DNA of 5,060 nucleotides from Alphaproteobacteria bacterium (GCA_005884745.1 VAZU01000134.1:1-5060); one strand, 5' to 3'. Shown: positions 1 to 5,060, numbered from the stretch's first letter. Numbers and translations are program-made. Notes: a model not told the origin generated them from the letters alone.

Positions 1-32
1 CGCCTAGCGCCTCCGCCTGTCGCAGCCGGTTT

Positions 33-734
33 CTAAAATTTCTCCACCCAGGGCCGCAGCTCCATCTCCCAGGTCCAGGCGCTCCTCGGCTGCTGCAGGA
101 CATGGAGATAGCTCGCGGCGATCGCATCGGGATCGAGCAGCGAATCCGGCGCATCGACCGGCTGCGTCCGGCGCGAGCTGCCGATGCCGCCGTCGATGAT
201 GAAATGCGCGACATGGATGCCCCGAGGCGCAAGCTCGCGGGCCATGCTCTGCGCCAGCCCGCGCAACGCGAACTTGCCCATGGCGAAGGGGGCGGATTGC
301 GCGTAACCCTTGACGCTCGCCGAGGCGCCGGTGAACAGGATCGCGCCGTGCGCGCGCGGCAGCATGTGGCGCGCCGCCTCCTGCGCGACCAGGAAGCCGC
401 CGAACGCCGAAACGGCAAGCGATTTTTCCACCTCGGCCGGATCGAGCTCGGTGAACGCTCCGCGGACGCGATAGCTCGCGTTGTAGACCACGGCCTCGGG
501 CGCGCCGATCGATTCGCTCACCCCGGCGAACAGTTTCGTCACCTGATCGCGGTCGGTCGCATCGCAGGCGAACAGCTTGGCGCCGGTTTCCGCCGCCACC
601 GGCGCGAGGTCCGCGACGGTGCGCGCGGCCAGGGCAACGCTCATGTCCGCCTTGGCGAATGCGCGCGCGATCGAAGCGCTCAGCCCCGACCCCGCGCCCA
701 CGATCAACGCCGTGCGATAGCTCGAATGCGACAT
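33..734 (-). CDS. Short-chain dehydrogenase/reductase with Phe in place of the catalytic Tyr (SDR_c10-like)
   Basis: The 233-residue protein has a single-domain Rossmann fold and is presumably cytosolic. Visible motifs are the cofactor loop GAGSGLS (13-19), an acidic CDAT (57-60) after beta 3, YNAS (84-87) in place of NNAG, TGAS with Ser138, and FAMGK (150-154) where classical SDRs have YxxxK. The catalytic Tyr is therefore Phe150, Lys154 is kept, and the helix-E Asn appears to be Ser109. The C-terminus ends in LRPWVEKF. This combination fits the SDR subgroup I know as SDR_c10, which lacks the Tyr but keeps the Lys; substrate and even redox activity are uncertain. The start at 734 has GGAGGAG just upstream (738-744). 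A second in-frame ATG at 746 (adding MEEP) also has a GGAGG, so the start could be four codons earlier. The gene is divergent from the small exported-protein gene. Family assignment is firm, function open. Confidence 0.95.
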   Translation of the reverse strand: MSHSSYRTALIVGAGSGLSASIARAFAKADMSVALAARTVADLAPVAAETGAKLFACDATDRDQVTKLFAGVSESIGAPEAVVYNASYRVRGAFTELDPAEVEKSLAVSAFGGFLVAQEAARHMLPRAHGAILFTGASASVKGYAQSAPFAMGKFALRGLAQSMARELAPRGIHVAHFIIDGGIGSSRRTQPVDAPDSLLDPDAIAASYLHVLQQPRSAWTWEMELRPWVEKF

Positions 735-755
735 GGGCTCCTCCATTCGTCCTCC

Positions 756-783
756 ACCATAGGCCGGCGGCACAAGTCGGCAA
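756..783 (-). promoter_or_regulatory. Possible housekeeping-type promoter of the SDR gene
   Basis: Read on the minus strand, TTGCCG (778-783) and TATGGT (756-761) are separated by 16 bases. They resemble a -35/-10 pair. Transcription would begin near 749-750, giving a leader of about 15 nt that contains the GGAGGAG before the ATG at 734 but probably not the start at 746. In DNA this GC-rich such matches arise by chance, so the call is weak. Confidence 0.25.
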
Positions 784-865
784 TACAGTCGCAAGCGCGG
801 CGGCCGAGAGAGGGCGCCGGGCCGCAATCGGCGAAGCGCAGAGCAGATTGCGGGTGACGAATTTC

Positions 866-881
866 CTGAACATTTGTTCAG
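866..881. repeat. Perfect 16-bp palindrome, candidate operator
   Basis: CTGAACA-TT-TGTTCAG is a perfect inverted repeat (7-bp arms, 2-base centre) in an AT-rich patch of the divergent intergenic region. Its ATG distances are about 130 bp from the SDR and about 105 bp from the small exported-protein gene. It contains GAAC-N4-GTTC, the core of the LexA box of Gram-positive bacteria, whereas the usual alphaproteobacterial LexA site is GTTC-N7-GTTC. It could equally be bound by another dimeric regulator. No regulator gene lies beside it. It sits 44 bp upstream of the EcfG-like -35 element and could serve either gene. Confidence 0.45.
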
Positions 882-925
882 ACGGCGACCGCACCGCTAA
901 CCTCGGGTCTTCAAGGCCTCGTAGT

Positions 926-951
926 GGAACCGGATTATCCGCAACAGAGTT
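926..951 (+). promoter_or_regulatory. Candidate EcfG (general stress response) promoter
   Basis: GGAAC (926-930) is followed by a 17-base spacer and AGTT (948-951). The known consensus for alphaproteobacterial EcfG sigma factors is GGAAC-N16-17-CGTT, so the -35 is perfect and the -10 matches three of four bases. The predicted start near 958-960 leaves a leader of about 26 nt with a strong ribosome site ahead of the ATG at 986. Position and orientation suit the small exported-protein gene. Confidence 0.5.
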
Positions 952-971
952 GGCAACGCGCAGCAATCAAT

Positions 972-978
972 CGGAGGA
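972..978 (+). promoter_or_regulatory. Strong ribosome binding site of the small exported-protein gene
   Basis: GGAGGAG lies seven bases before the ATG at 986. It fixes the start of the 87-residue frame against the longer upstream extension. Confidence 0.8.
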
Positions 979-985
979 GACGCAC

Positions 986-1249
986 ATGCGAAAGAGTGTT
1001 CTCGCCCTGACTGCCGCGGCGGCAATGCTGACCGCCGGCGTGACGATGTCCAGTCCCGCGGGCGCCATGACCGTAGGCGGCCCTGAAGGCATCCGCGGCG
1101 CGTTCGACACCATCAATCCGGTCGATAAGGCGGCCTGCTGGCGGTACGGCTGGCATGGATGGGGATGGTATCCGTGCTACCGGCATTACTACGGATATGG
1201 TCCCGGCTGGCGTTGGCATCATCGGCATCGGTGGCATCGTCATTGGTGA
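986..1249 (+). CDS. Small exported protein with Trp/Tyr/His-rich C-terminal tail
   Basis: This is an 87-residue hypothetical protein. Residues 1-27 form a Sec-type signal peptide: MRK, a hydrophobic Ala/Leu stretch, and a likely AGA cleavage site, leaving a mature part of about 60 residues. Residues 28-50 are ordinary (MTVGGPEGIRG...NPVDKAA). From Cys51 to the end the chain is extremely biased: eight Trp, six Tyr, seven His, many Gly and Arg, and two Cys (51 and 64), ending in WHRHW. Such small secreted Gly/aromatic/His-rich proteins are common but uncharacterised in Bradyrhizobium-like bacteria. Metal binding or an envelope role is plausible but unproven. The ATG at 986 was chosen because GGAGGAG (972-978) lies seven bases upstream and the signal peptide begins there; a longer in-frame reading to 659 lacks support. 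The gene has its own EcfG-like promoter and its own terminator, so it is probably monocistronic. Confidence 0.87.
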   Translation: MRKSVLALTAAAAMLTAGVTMSSPAGAMTVGGPEGIRGAFDTINPVDKAACWRYGWHGWGWYPCYRHYYGYGPGWRWHHRHRWHRHW

Positions 1250-1277
1250 GCCGGGCGCGTGAGCTCGGCCAGGGCGG

Positions 1278-1305
1278 CGGGCGGCCACAAGCCGCCCGTC
1301 TTTTT
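1278..1305 (+). terminator. Rho-independent terminator after the small exported-protein gene
   Basis: A perfect 8-bp GC stem (CGGGCGGC at 1278-1285 paired with GCCGCCCG at 1291-1298), a five-base CACAA loop, and then TCTTTTT form a classic intrinsic terminator 28 bases past the stop codon. On the opposite strand no T-run follows the stem, so it should not efficiently stop the convergent MFS gene. Confidence 0.82.
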
Positions 1306-1340
1306 GCGCCTGCGCGTGCGCTGTGCACTCCCCGCCCCGG

Positions 1341-2513
1341 CTAACTGCGGTGGAAGCGGATCGTCGGCGTGAGCAGCACCAGCGGCAGGACGATCAGCCC
1401 GATCGGCAGGAACGCGAACGCCGGGTGTCCGGTGAAATCCCACATCGCGCCGCCGGCGACCGAAATCGCCATCGCCAGCGCGTAGCTGATCGTGAACATG
1501 GCCGCCGACGTGCGCGCCAGGTCCGGCGGCGCCACCAGCAGCGGCGGAAGCGCCAGGCCGAGCGGAAGCGCGATGCCGAAGCACAAGCCCAGCGCCCCGG
1601 CCCAGAACGGCGTCCATGGACCGGCGCTCGAGACGACGCCGAACAAGGCCAGCAAGATCAAACAGCCGACGGCGACATAGGGCCAGACCCGGCGTTCGAT
1701 GCGTTGGGCCGCCACGACCATCAGGGCCGAGGCGGGGAGCTGGCCGAAGTTGAGCGCCGTCAATGCGCCGCTGATCAGATCGGAATGGCCGGCACCGCTG
1801 AGAAGCGCGGGCAGAAAGGCGTTGGTGCCGAAATAGACGCTGTTGATGCTGGCGAAGATGAGCCCGAGGCGCCAGACCGAGGGGTCTCTCCAGTCGGGCC
1901 ACCATTGTTCGGCGACAACGCGCGCGCCGCCGCCGCCGCCGCGCCGGCGGGAGCGCGGTGCCAGCGCCGCCGTCAAGATCGCGATGGCGAGGACGGGAAG
2001 CGACCAGGCGGCCAGCCCCAGCCGCCAGCTGCCGTGCACCAGCGGAAGCACCAACGGGATCGTCAGGGCGACCGGCGCGATCTCGCCCACGATCAAACCG
2101 AACGTATACAAGGCCGTGCCGAATCCGATGCGAAGCGGCAGCCATTCGCGGACGATCGCCGCCATGGCCGGCTGCATGACGGCGATGCCGGCCGCCATCG
2201 CGATCGTGGCGACGTAGAGTGCCGCAGCCGTTGCGGCCGAGCCGCGCAGGCCGCCGCCCGCCGCCGTGAGCAACAGCCCGAACAGAAGCGTCCGCAAGGC
2301 CCCGAACCGGGCGATCAGCATCGATCCGGGCAGCGCCGCAACCGCGAACAGGATGACCGGCAGGCCGGCCAGGAGCCCGACTTCGGTCCCCGAAAGATGC
2401 AGATCGGCTTGAATGGCGGGAATGAGCGGCGGCACCGCCAGCACGGTGAGGCGCAAGGCGGCGCCCAGCAGCCAGAGCAACAGAGCCACGGTCACGAATT
2501 GCCTGGGCTGCAT
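1341..2513 (-). CDS. MFS transporter, CynX/NimT-like
   Basis: This is a 390-residue inner-membrane protein with about 12 hydrophobic segments in two halves. They are joined by a hydrophilic central loop (about 186-212) with an Arg-rich stretch and five consecutive Gly (192-196). TM1 carries the run around Arg21 and VPPLIPAIQADL (27-38). TM2-TM3 are linked by ARFGALRT (68-75), the place of the MFS A-motif. FGTALYTFGLIVGE (131-144) follows in the fourth to fifth segments. These and the length (about 400 aa in the family) resemble the CynX/NimT group, whose known members move cyanate or confer 2-nitroimidazole resistance; the substrate here cannot be told. No cyanase gene is next to it, so a cyanate role is not supported by context. 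The ATG at 2513 lacks an obvious Shine-Dalgarno sequence (CTTTCCG precedes it). It is convergent with the small exported-protein gene and divergent from the Tat-protein operon, so probably transcribed alone. Confidence 0.92.
   Translation of the reverse strand: MQPRQFVTVALLLWLLGAALRLTVLAVPPLIPAIQADLHLSGTEVGLLAGLPVILFAVAALPGSMLIARFGALRTLLFGLLLTAAGGGLRGSAATAAALYVATIAMAAGIAVMQPAMAAIVREWLPLRIGFGTALYTFGLIVGEIAPVALTIPLVLPLVHGSWRLGLAAWSLPVLAIAILTAALAPRSRRRGGGGGARVVAEQWWPDWRDPSVWRLGLIFASINSVYFGTNAFLPALLSGAGHSDLISGALTALNFGQLPASALMVVAAQRIERRVWPYVAVGCLILLALFGVVSSAGPWTPFWAGALGLCFGIALPLGLALPPLLVAPPDLARTSAAMFTISYALAMAISVAGGAMWDFTGHPAFAFLPIGLIVLPLVLLTPTIRFHRS
1926..1940. repeat. (GCC)5 trinucleotide repeat inside the MFS gene
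   Basis: Five perfect GCC units (GGC on the coding strand) encode Gly192-Gly196 in the central cytoplasmic loop of the MFS transporter. Gain or loss of units would stay in frame and only change loop length. Confidence 0.8.
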
Positions 2514-2824
2514 CGGAAAGAGCCGTGGAAGTTCGGCAACGCCGGCAGAATGCCCGATCGGAAATTCACAAAGCCCAGCGAGAGTTGCGCGGCAGCCCGT
2601 CTGATACCGACGTCTTCATTCGGGAAATGCTCCTCCGAGTCAAGCCGCTCAAACCGCGCGCGCGCGGCTTTGGTTGGAGCCCGCACCGCAGCATGCGGCG
2701 GAGAATCGGTGGAGAGGATGGCGGGAGCGAATCGGCCGATATCACGCGATCGTCAATTCGACATCGCACAACAATGTGACCTACTTGGAGTGCCGCTGCA
2801 TCGAGCAAGTTGAGGGGCACGGGA
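2514..2824. other. Divergent intergenic region between the MFS gene and the Tat-protein operon
   Basis: These 311 bases separate the start codons of two divergent genes and should hold both promoters. I see no convincing protein gene. Weak candidates on the minus strand are TTGACT (2638-2643) with AATGAA (2615-2620) at 17 bases, which could drive the MFS gene, and a 17-codon frame at 2566-2619 preceded by GGAGGA. On the plus strand TTCGAC (2757-2762) and CTACTT (2781-2786) form at best a poor promoter for the operon. A CG-alternating hairpin lies at 2642-2670 and a 10-bp palindrome ATCGGCCGAT at 2731-2740. No tRNA, riboswitch or insertion element was recognised. Confidence 0.6.
2642..2670. 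repeat. Hairpin with nested CG-alternating palindrome
   Basis: AAGCCGC (2642-2648) pairs perfectly with GCGGCTT (2664-2670) across a 15-base loop. A perfect 14-bp palindrome with a (CG)6 core (2654-2667) overlaps the right arm, so two folds compete. No T-run typical of a terminator follows on either strand. It may be only a by-product of high GC. Confidence 0.35.
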
Positions 2825-3577
2825 ATGACAAGCAAACAATCCATCGACCGGCATCGTCGCGCATTTCTGCGCGTTTCCGGCATGGCCGCTCTGCTTGCTT
2901 TTGCGGCGCAGCGGGCGCCGGCGTTGGCACAGGCAAGGTCCGGCGGCACAGCCATGAAGATCGGCATCGTCGGATCGGGCAAGCTCGGCGGCACGGTAGG
3001 CTCGCGCTGGGTGAAGGCCGGCCACGAAGTGCTGTTCTCCTCCCGCCATCCCGACGCGCTCAAGCCGCTGGTCGAAGCGCTGGGGCCGCGCGCGCGGGCC
3101 GGCACGGTCCGCGAAGCCATCGCGTTCGGCGAAGTGGTCCTGATCGCGGTTCCCTACGGCGCGCTGCCGCAGATCGGCCGCGAGCACGCCGCAGCGCTCT
3201 CCGGCAAGATCGTCATCGACGCGTGCAACCCGATCGCGGCACGGGACGGCGAGATCGCCCAGGAGGCGATGGCGAACGGCATCGGTCCCACTTCGCTGAA
3301 ATATCTGGCGGGCGCCCGACTGGTGCGCGCGTTCGACCCGGTCCCCTACCGCAATTTCGAGGGCGACGCGCCGCGCGGCGGGGAAAAAATCGGCATGCCG
3401 GTGGCGGGCGACGATCCAGAGGCGGTCAAGATCGCCTCGCAGCTGGCCCGCGATGCCGGGGTGGAGCCGGTGGCGTTGCCGCTTGCGCGCGCCATGGACT
3501 TTGCGCCGGGAACGCCGCTGTTCGGCAAGGCGTTTCCCGTCAGTGAGCTTCGGAAACGGCTCGGGATGACGCAATGA
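2825..3577 (+). CDS. Tat-exported NADP-binding protein, F420-dependent NADP reductase-like (COG2085 type)
   Basis: The protein is 250 residues long. Residues 1-37 are a twin-arginine signal: RHRRAFLR (9-16), a mild hydrophobic stretch (17-28), and an AQA cleavage site (35-37). From Met44 the chain follows the F420_oxidored family: MKIGIVGSGKLGG (44-56) with the dinucleotide-binding Gly loop, SSR (72-74) after beta 2 where the family grips the 2'-phosphate of NADP, VLIAVPYGAL (105-114), VIDACNP (130-136), RAFDPV (168-173), then GDDPEAV (195-201). Archaeal members transfer hydride between F420 and NADP; the bacterial partner substrate is generally unknown, and nothing here shows F420 use. The start at 2825 has GAGGGG (2812-2817) seven bases ahead. 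A TTG at 2810 is less likely. Without the Tat signal the frame would begin at the family-typical Met44 (2954), but that codon has no good ribosome site. The stop overlaps the next gene's start (ATGA), so the two are one operon. Confidence 0.92.
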   Translation: MTSKQSIDRHRRAFLRVSGMAALLAFAAQRAPALAQARSGGTAMKIGIVGSGKLGGTVGSRWVKAGHEVLFSSRHPDALKPLVEALGPRARAGTVREAIAFGEVVLIAVPYGALPQIGREHAAALSGKIVIDACNPIAARDGEIAQEAMANGIGPTSLKYLAGARLVRAFDPVPYRNFEGDAPRGGEKIGMPVAGDDPEAVKIASQLARDAGVEPVALPLARAMDFAPGTPLFGKAFPVSELRKRLGMTQ

Positions 3578-4920
3578 ATGAGGCCTCGGCGAATTCTCGC
3601 GCCGCGGATTCCAGCGCCGAACGCCTGCTCCATCGCCTGCTCCGCCGCGTGATCGAGGTCAGGCCGGCGGAGGTGTCGGCGCTCGGCTGGTCCTGGCTCT
3701 ACATCTTCGCGATCCTGTCCTCGTACTACATCCTGCGGCCGATCCGCGATCAGATGGGCGTCGCGGGCGGCGTCGACAATCTGCAATGGCTGTTCCTGGG
3801 CACGCTCGCGGCGATGCTGTTCCTCAACGTCCCGTTCTGGTATCTCGTCAAGATCTTGCCGCGCGCGCGATTCATTCCGATCACCTACCGGTTCTTCGCC
3901 GCCAATATCCTGCTGTTCGCGGTCGCGCTGTACTGGGCCGATGCGCAACAGATCGTCTGGGTCGGGCGCGTCTTCTTCATCTGGGTCTCGGTCTTCAACC
4001 TGTTCATCGTCTCGGTGTTCTGGCAGCTGATGGTCGACATCTTCAGCTCCGAGGACGGCAAGCGGCTGTTCGGCTTCATCGCCGCGGGCGCCACCATCGG
4101 CGCCATCGTCGGCTCGGCCCTGACGGCGTCGCTCGCCCGCCATGTGCCCACCGCCTATCTGCTGATCGGGTCGGCGCTGCTGCTGGAGATTGCCGTCCTG
4201 GGCGTCCGTCGCCTGTCACGCCAGTCGGCAAAGCTGGACACCCGGCCGGCCGAGCAAGCCGCGGGAGCTCCGATCGGAGGCAACGTTCTCGCGGGCATCA
4301 CCCATCCGTTCAAGTCGAGCTACCTCATGAACGTCAGCGCGTTCCTGTTGTTGTTCGCGATCACCTCGACGTTTCTCTATTTCCAGCAGGCCGGCATCGC
4401 AAGCCGCGGCTTTCCCGATCGCGGGGCGCAGACCGCGTTCTTCGCGAGCATCGATCTCGCGGTCAACGTGCTCACCCTGCTGGTGCAGCTGTTCCTGACC
4501 GGCCGCATCGTGCGCTTGCTCGGCGTCGGACCGACGCTGGCGTTTCTTCCGGCGCTCACCATCGTCGGCTTCGGCGTTTTGGCGCTGCTGCCGAGCATCG
4601 CGTCGCTGGTGACGTTTCAGGTGCTCCGGCGCTCCAGCGATTACGCGATTGCGCGGCCGACGCGCGAAGTGCTCTACACCGTGGTTCCGCGCGAGGACCG
4701 CTACAAGGCCAAGAGCTTCATCGACACCGTGGTCTATCGCGCCGGCGATCAGGTCGGGGCCTGGTCGTTCACATGGTTGTCCGGGATCGGCCTGGACCCC
4801 AACCAGATCGGGCTTGCCGCCGTGATCGTGTCGGCGATCTGGCTCGCGAATGCGCTCTGGCTCGGCCGCGAGCAGGACGCGATGGCGGCCGCGGAGACGC
4901 AATTGGCGGAAGCTGAGTAA
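3574..4920 (+). CDS. ATP/ADP-carrier (NTT/AAA) family 12-TM transporter, MFS-related
   Basis: This 448-residue inner-membrane protein starts with a hydrophilic Arg-rich segment (1-34). About 12 membrane segments follow, near 36-54, 69-88, 104-121, 128-154, 166-187, 193-212, 250-270, 287-309, 318-338, 341-358, 385-402 and 412-431, with a polar central loop (213-247). Family-typical blocks are YYILRPIRDQMG (51-62), FWQLMVDIFSSEDGKRLFGF (149-168) with AAGATIGAIVGS (170-181), and RPTREVLYTVVPREDRYKAK (361-380) followed by FIDTVVYRAGDQVG (382-395). Characterised relatives in Rickettsia, Chlamydia and plastids exchange ATP/ADP, other nucleotides or, in one case, NAD+. Homologues in free-living bacteria have no settled substrate, so energy parasitism should not be assumed. 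The start is the ATG inside the ATGA overlap with the upstream gene and implies translational coupling; no separate ribosome site is needed. It converges on the aldo/keto reductase fragment, with 33 bases between stops and no clear terminator. Confidence 0.92.
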   Translation: MNEASANSRAADSSAERLLHRLLRRVIEVRPAEVSALGWSWLYIFAILSSYYILRPIRDQMGVAGGVDNLQWLFLGTLAAMLFLNVPFWYLVKILPRARFIPITYRFFAANILLFAVALYWADAQQIVWVGRVFFIWVSVFNLFIVSVFWQLMVDIFSSEDGKRLFGFIAAGATIGAIVGSALTASLARHVPTAYLLIGSALLLEIAVLGVRRLSRQSAKLDTRPAEQAAGAPIGGNVLAGITHPFKSSYLMNVSAFLLLFAITSTFLYFQQAGIASRGFPDRGAQTAFFASIDLAVNVLTLLVQLFLTGRIVRLLGVGPTLAFLPALTIVGFGVLALLPSIASLVTFQVLRRSSDYAIARPTREVLYTVVPREDRYKAKSFIDTVVYRAGDQVGAWSFTWLSGIGLDPNQIGLAAVIVSAIWLANALWLGREQDAMAAAETQLAEAE

Positions 4921-4953
4921 CATGCGACCGGCCGGCGAGCCGCGAGGCAAATC

Positions 4954-5060
4954 CTACAAGCGCAGCGACGTCGCCATCTTTGCGCGGAATGCTGCATCGG
5001 GCAGCGTTCCGAACCCGGCGGCGGCGTTCTCCTGCATGTGCTCCGGCCGGCCGGTGCCCG
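4954..5060 (-). CDS. Aldo/keto reductase-like protein, C-terminal fragment (gene runs off the right edge)
   Basis: Read on the minus strand from 5058, 34 codons precede a TAG at 4954-4956. The peptide contains GTGRPEHMQENAAAGFG and then LPDAAFRAKM. This resembles the C-terminal stretch of aldo/keto reductases, where a (P)GTG/GAS-K/RPEH-ENxxA segment binds the adenosine phosphate of NADPH and is followed by a helix with LPDA and basic residues. Gly-Thr-Gly and the Arg of GTGRPEH would be the cofactor-contacting part. Catalytic residues (Asp, Tyr, Lys, His) lie outside the window, so the subfamily cannot be named. The other two minus frames give low-complexity Arg/Pro-rich peptides, which supports this one. 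It is convergent with the NTT-type transporter gene. Confidence 0.7.
   Translation of the reverse strand, partial: GTGRPEHMQENAAAGFGTLPDAAFRAKMATSLRL

Noticed and set aside
1..32. Sequence downstream of the SDR stop as part of another gene
   Set aside because: Too short to judge; a purine-rich GGCGGAGG on the minus strand could be a ribosome site for a gene outside the window, but no start codon follows inside it.
4..966. Minus-strand 320-codon frame over the SDR region, and the plus-strand frame 102-857
   Set aside because: Both are Arg/Gly/Ala-rich shadows of the SDR gene, lack domains, and would span the divergent promoter region.
659..985. N-terminal extension of the small exported protein
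   Set aside because: It would cover the SDR start, the palindrome and the EcfG-like promoter, and would bury the signal peptide. The ATG at 986 has a strong ribosome site.
2492..2686. 64-codon minus-strand frame in the divergent intergenic region overlapping the MFS start
   Set aside because: No good ribosome site, no family resemblance, and a 22-base overlap with the MFS coding start in another frame.
2767..2778. CACA-N4-TGTG inverted repeat upstream of the operon
   Set aside because: Only 4-bp arms with no extension; expected by chance.
1323..2813. Plus-strand 496-codon open frame opposite the MFS gene
   Set aside because: Its product is a low-complexity Arg/Gln/Asp-rich chain without any family motif. 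It is the antisense of a clear 12-TM transporter in high-GC DNA, where stops are rare.
2753..3574. Minus-strand 273-codon frame opposite the Tat-exported protein gene
   Set aside because: Antisense of a protein with clear Rossmann motifs; no recognisable domain of its own.
4924..4940. GGCC-rich palindromic bases between the two convergent 3' ends as a terminator
   Set aside because: Short self-complementary CCGGCCGG with no loop and no T-run on either strand.
4216..4950. Minus-strand 244-codon frame opposite the NTT-type transporter, and the plus-strand frame 3786-4916
   Set aside because: Arg/His-rich compositions with no motif. The transporter frame explains the coding signal completely.

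Overview
The window is GC-rich DNA whose gene content and signals point to an alphaproteobacterium, probably of the Hyphomicrobiales (Bradyrhizobium/Rhodopseudomonas-like). The reasons are the strong GC bias at third codon positions, a candidate EcfG-type general-stress promoter (GGAAC-N17-AGTT), a small secreted Trp/Tyr/His-rich protein of a kind common in that group, and metabolic genes typical of it. This placement is inference; no rRNA or marker gene is present.

Layout, left to right: (1) A minus-strand short-chain dehydrogenase/reductase (33-734) of the unusual subgroup whose catalytic Tyr is Phe. (2) A 251-base divergent intergenic region holding a perfect 16-bp palindrome, a possible promoter for the SDR, and an EcfG-like promoter for the next gene. 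(3) A plus-strand gene for an 87-residue exported protein ending in a Trp/Tyr/His-rich tail (986-1249), followed by a clear intrinsic terminator (1278-1305). (4) A minus-strand CynX/NimT-like MFS transporter (1341-2513), convergent with the small gene. (5) A 311-base divergent intergenic region (2514-2824) with a CG-alternating hairpin and no convincing gene. (6) A plus-strand two-gene operon: a Tat-exported NADP-binding protein of the F420-dependent NADP reductase/COG2085 type (2825-3577), overlapping by ATGA the start of an ATP/ADP-carrier-family (NTT/AAA, TC 2.A.12-like) 12-TM transporter (3574-4920). (7) The C-terminal end of a minus-strand aldo/keto reductase-like gene (4954-5060), running off the right edge.

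The one clear functional unit is the pair at 2825-4920. A nicotinamide-dinucleotide-binding protein carrying a twin-arginine export signal is translationally coupled to a member of the transporter family that moves nucleotides, and in one chlamydial relative NAD+, across membranes. No mobile element, CRISPR array, tRNA or rRNA was seen. Nearly all other long open frames are antisense shadows caused by high GC.
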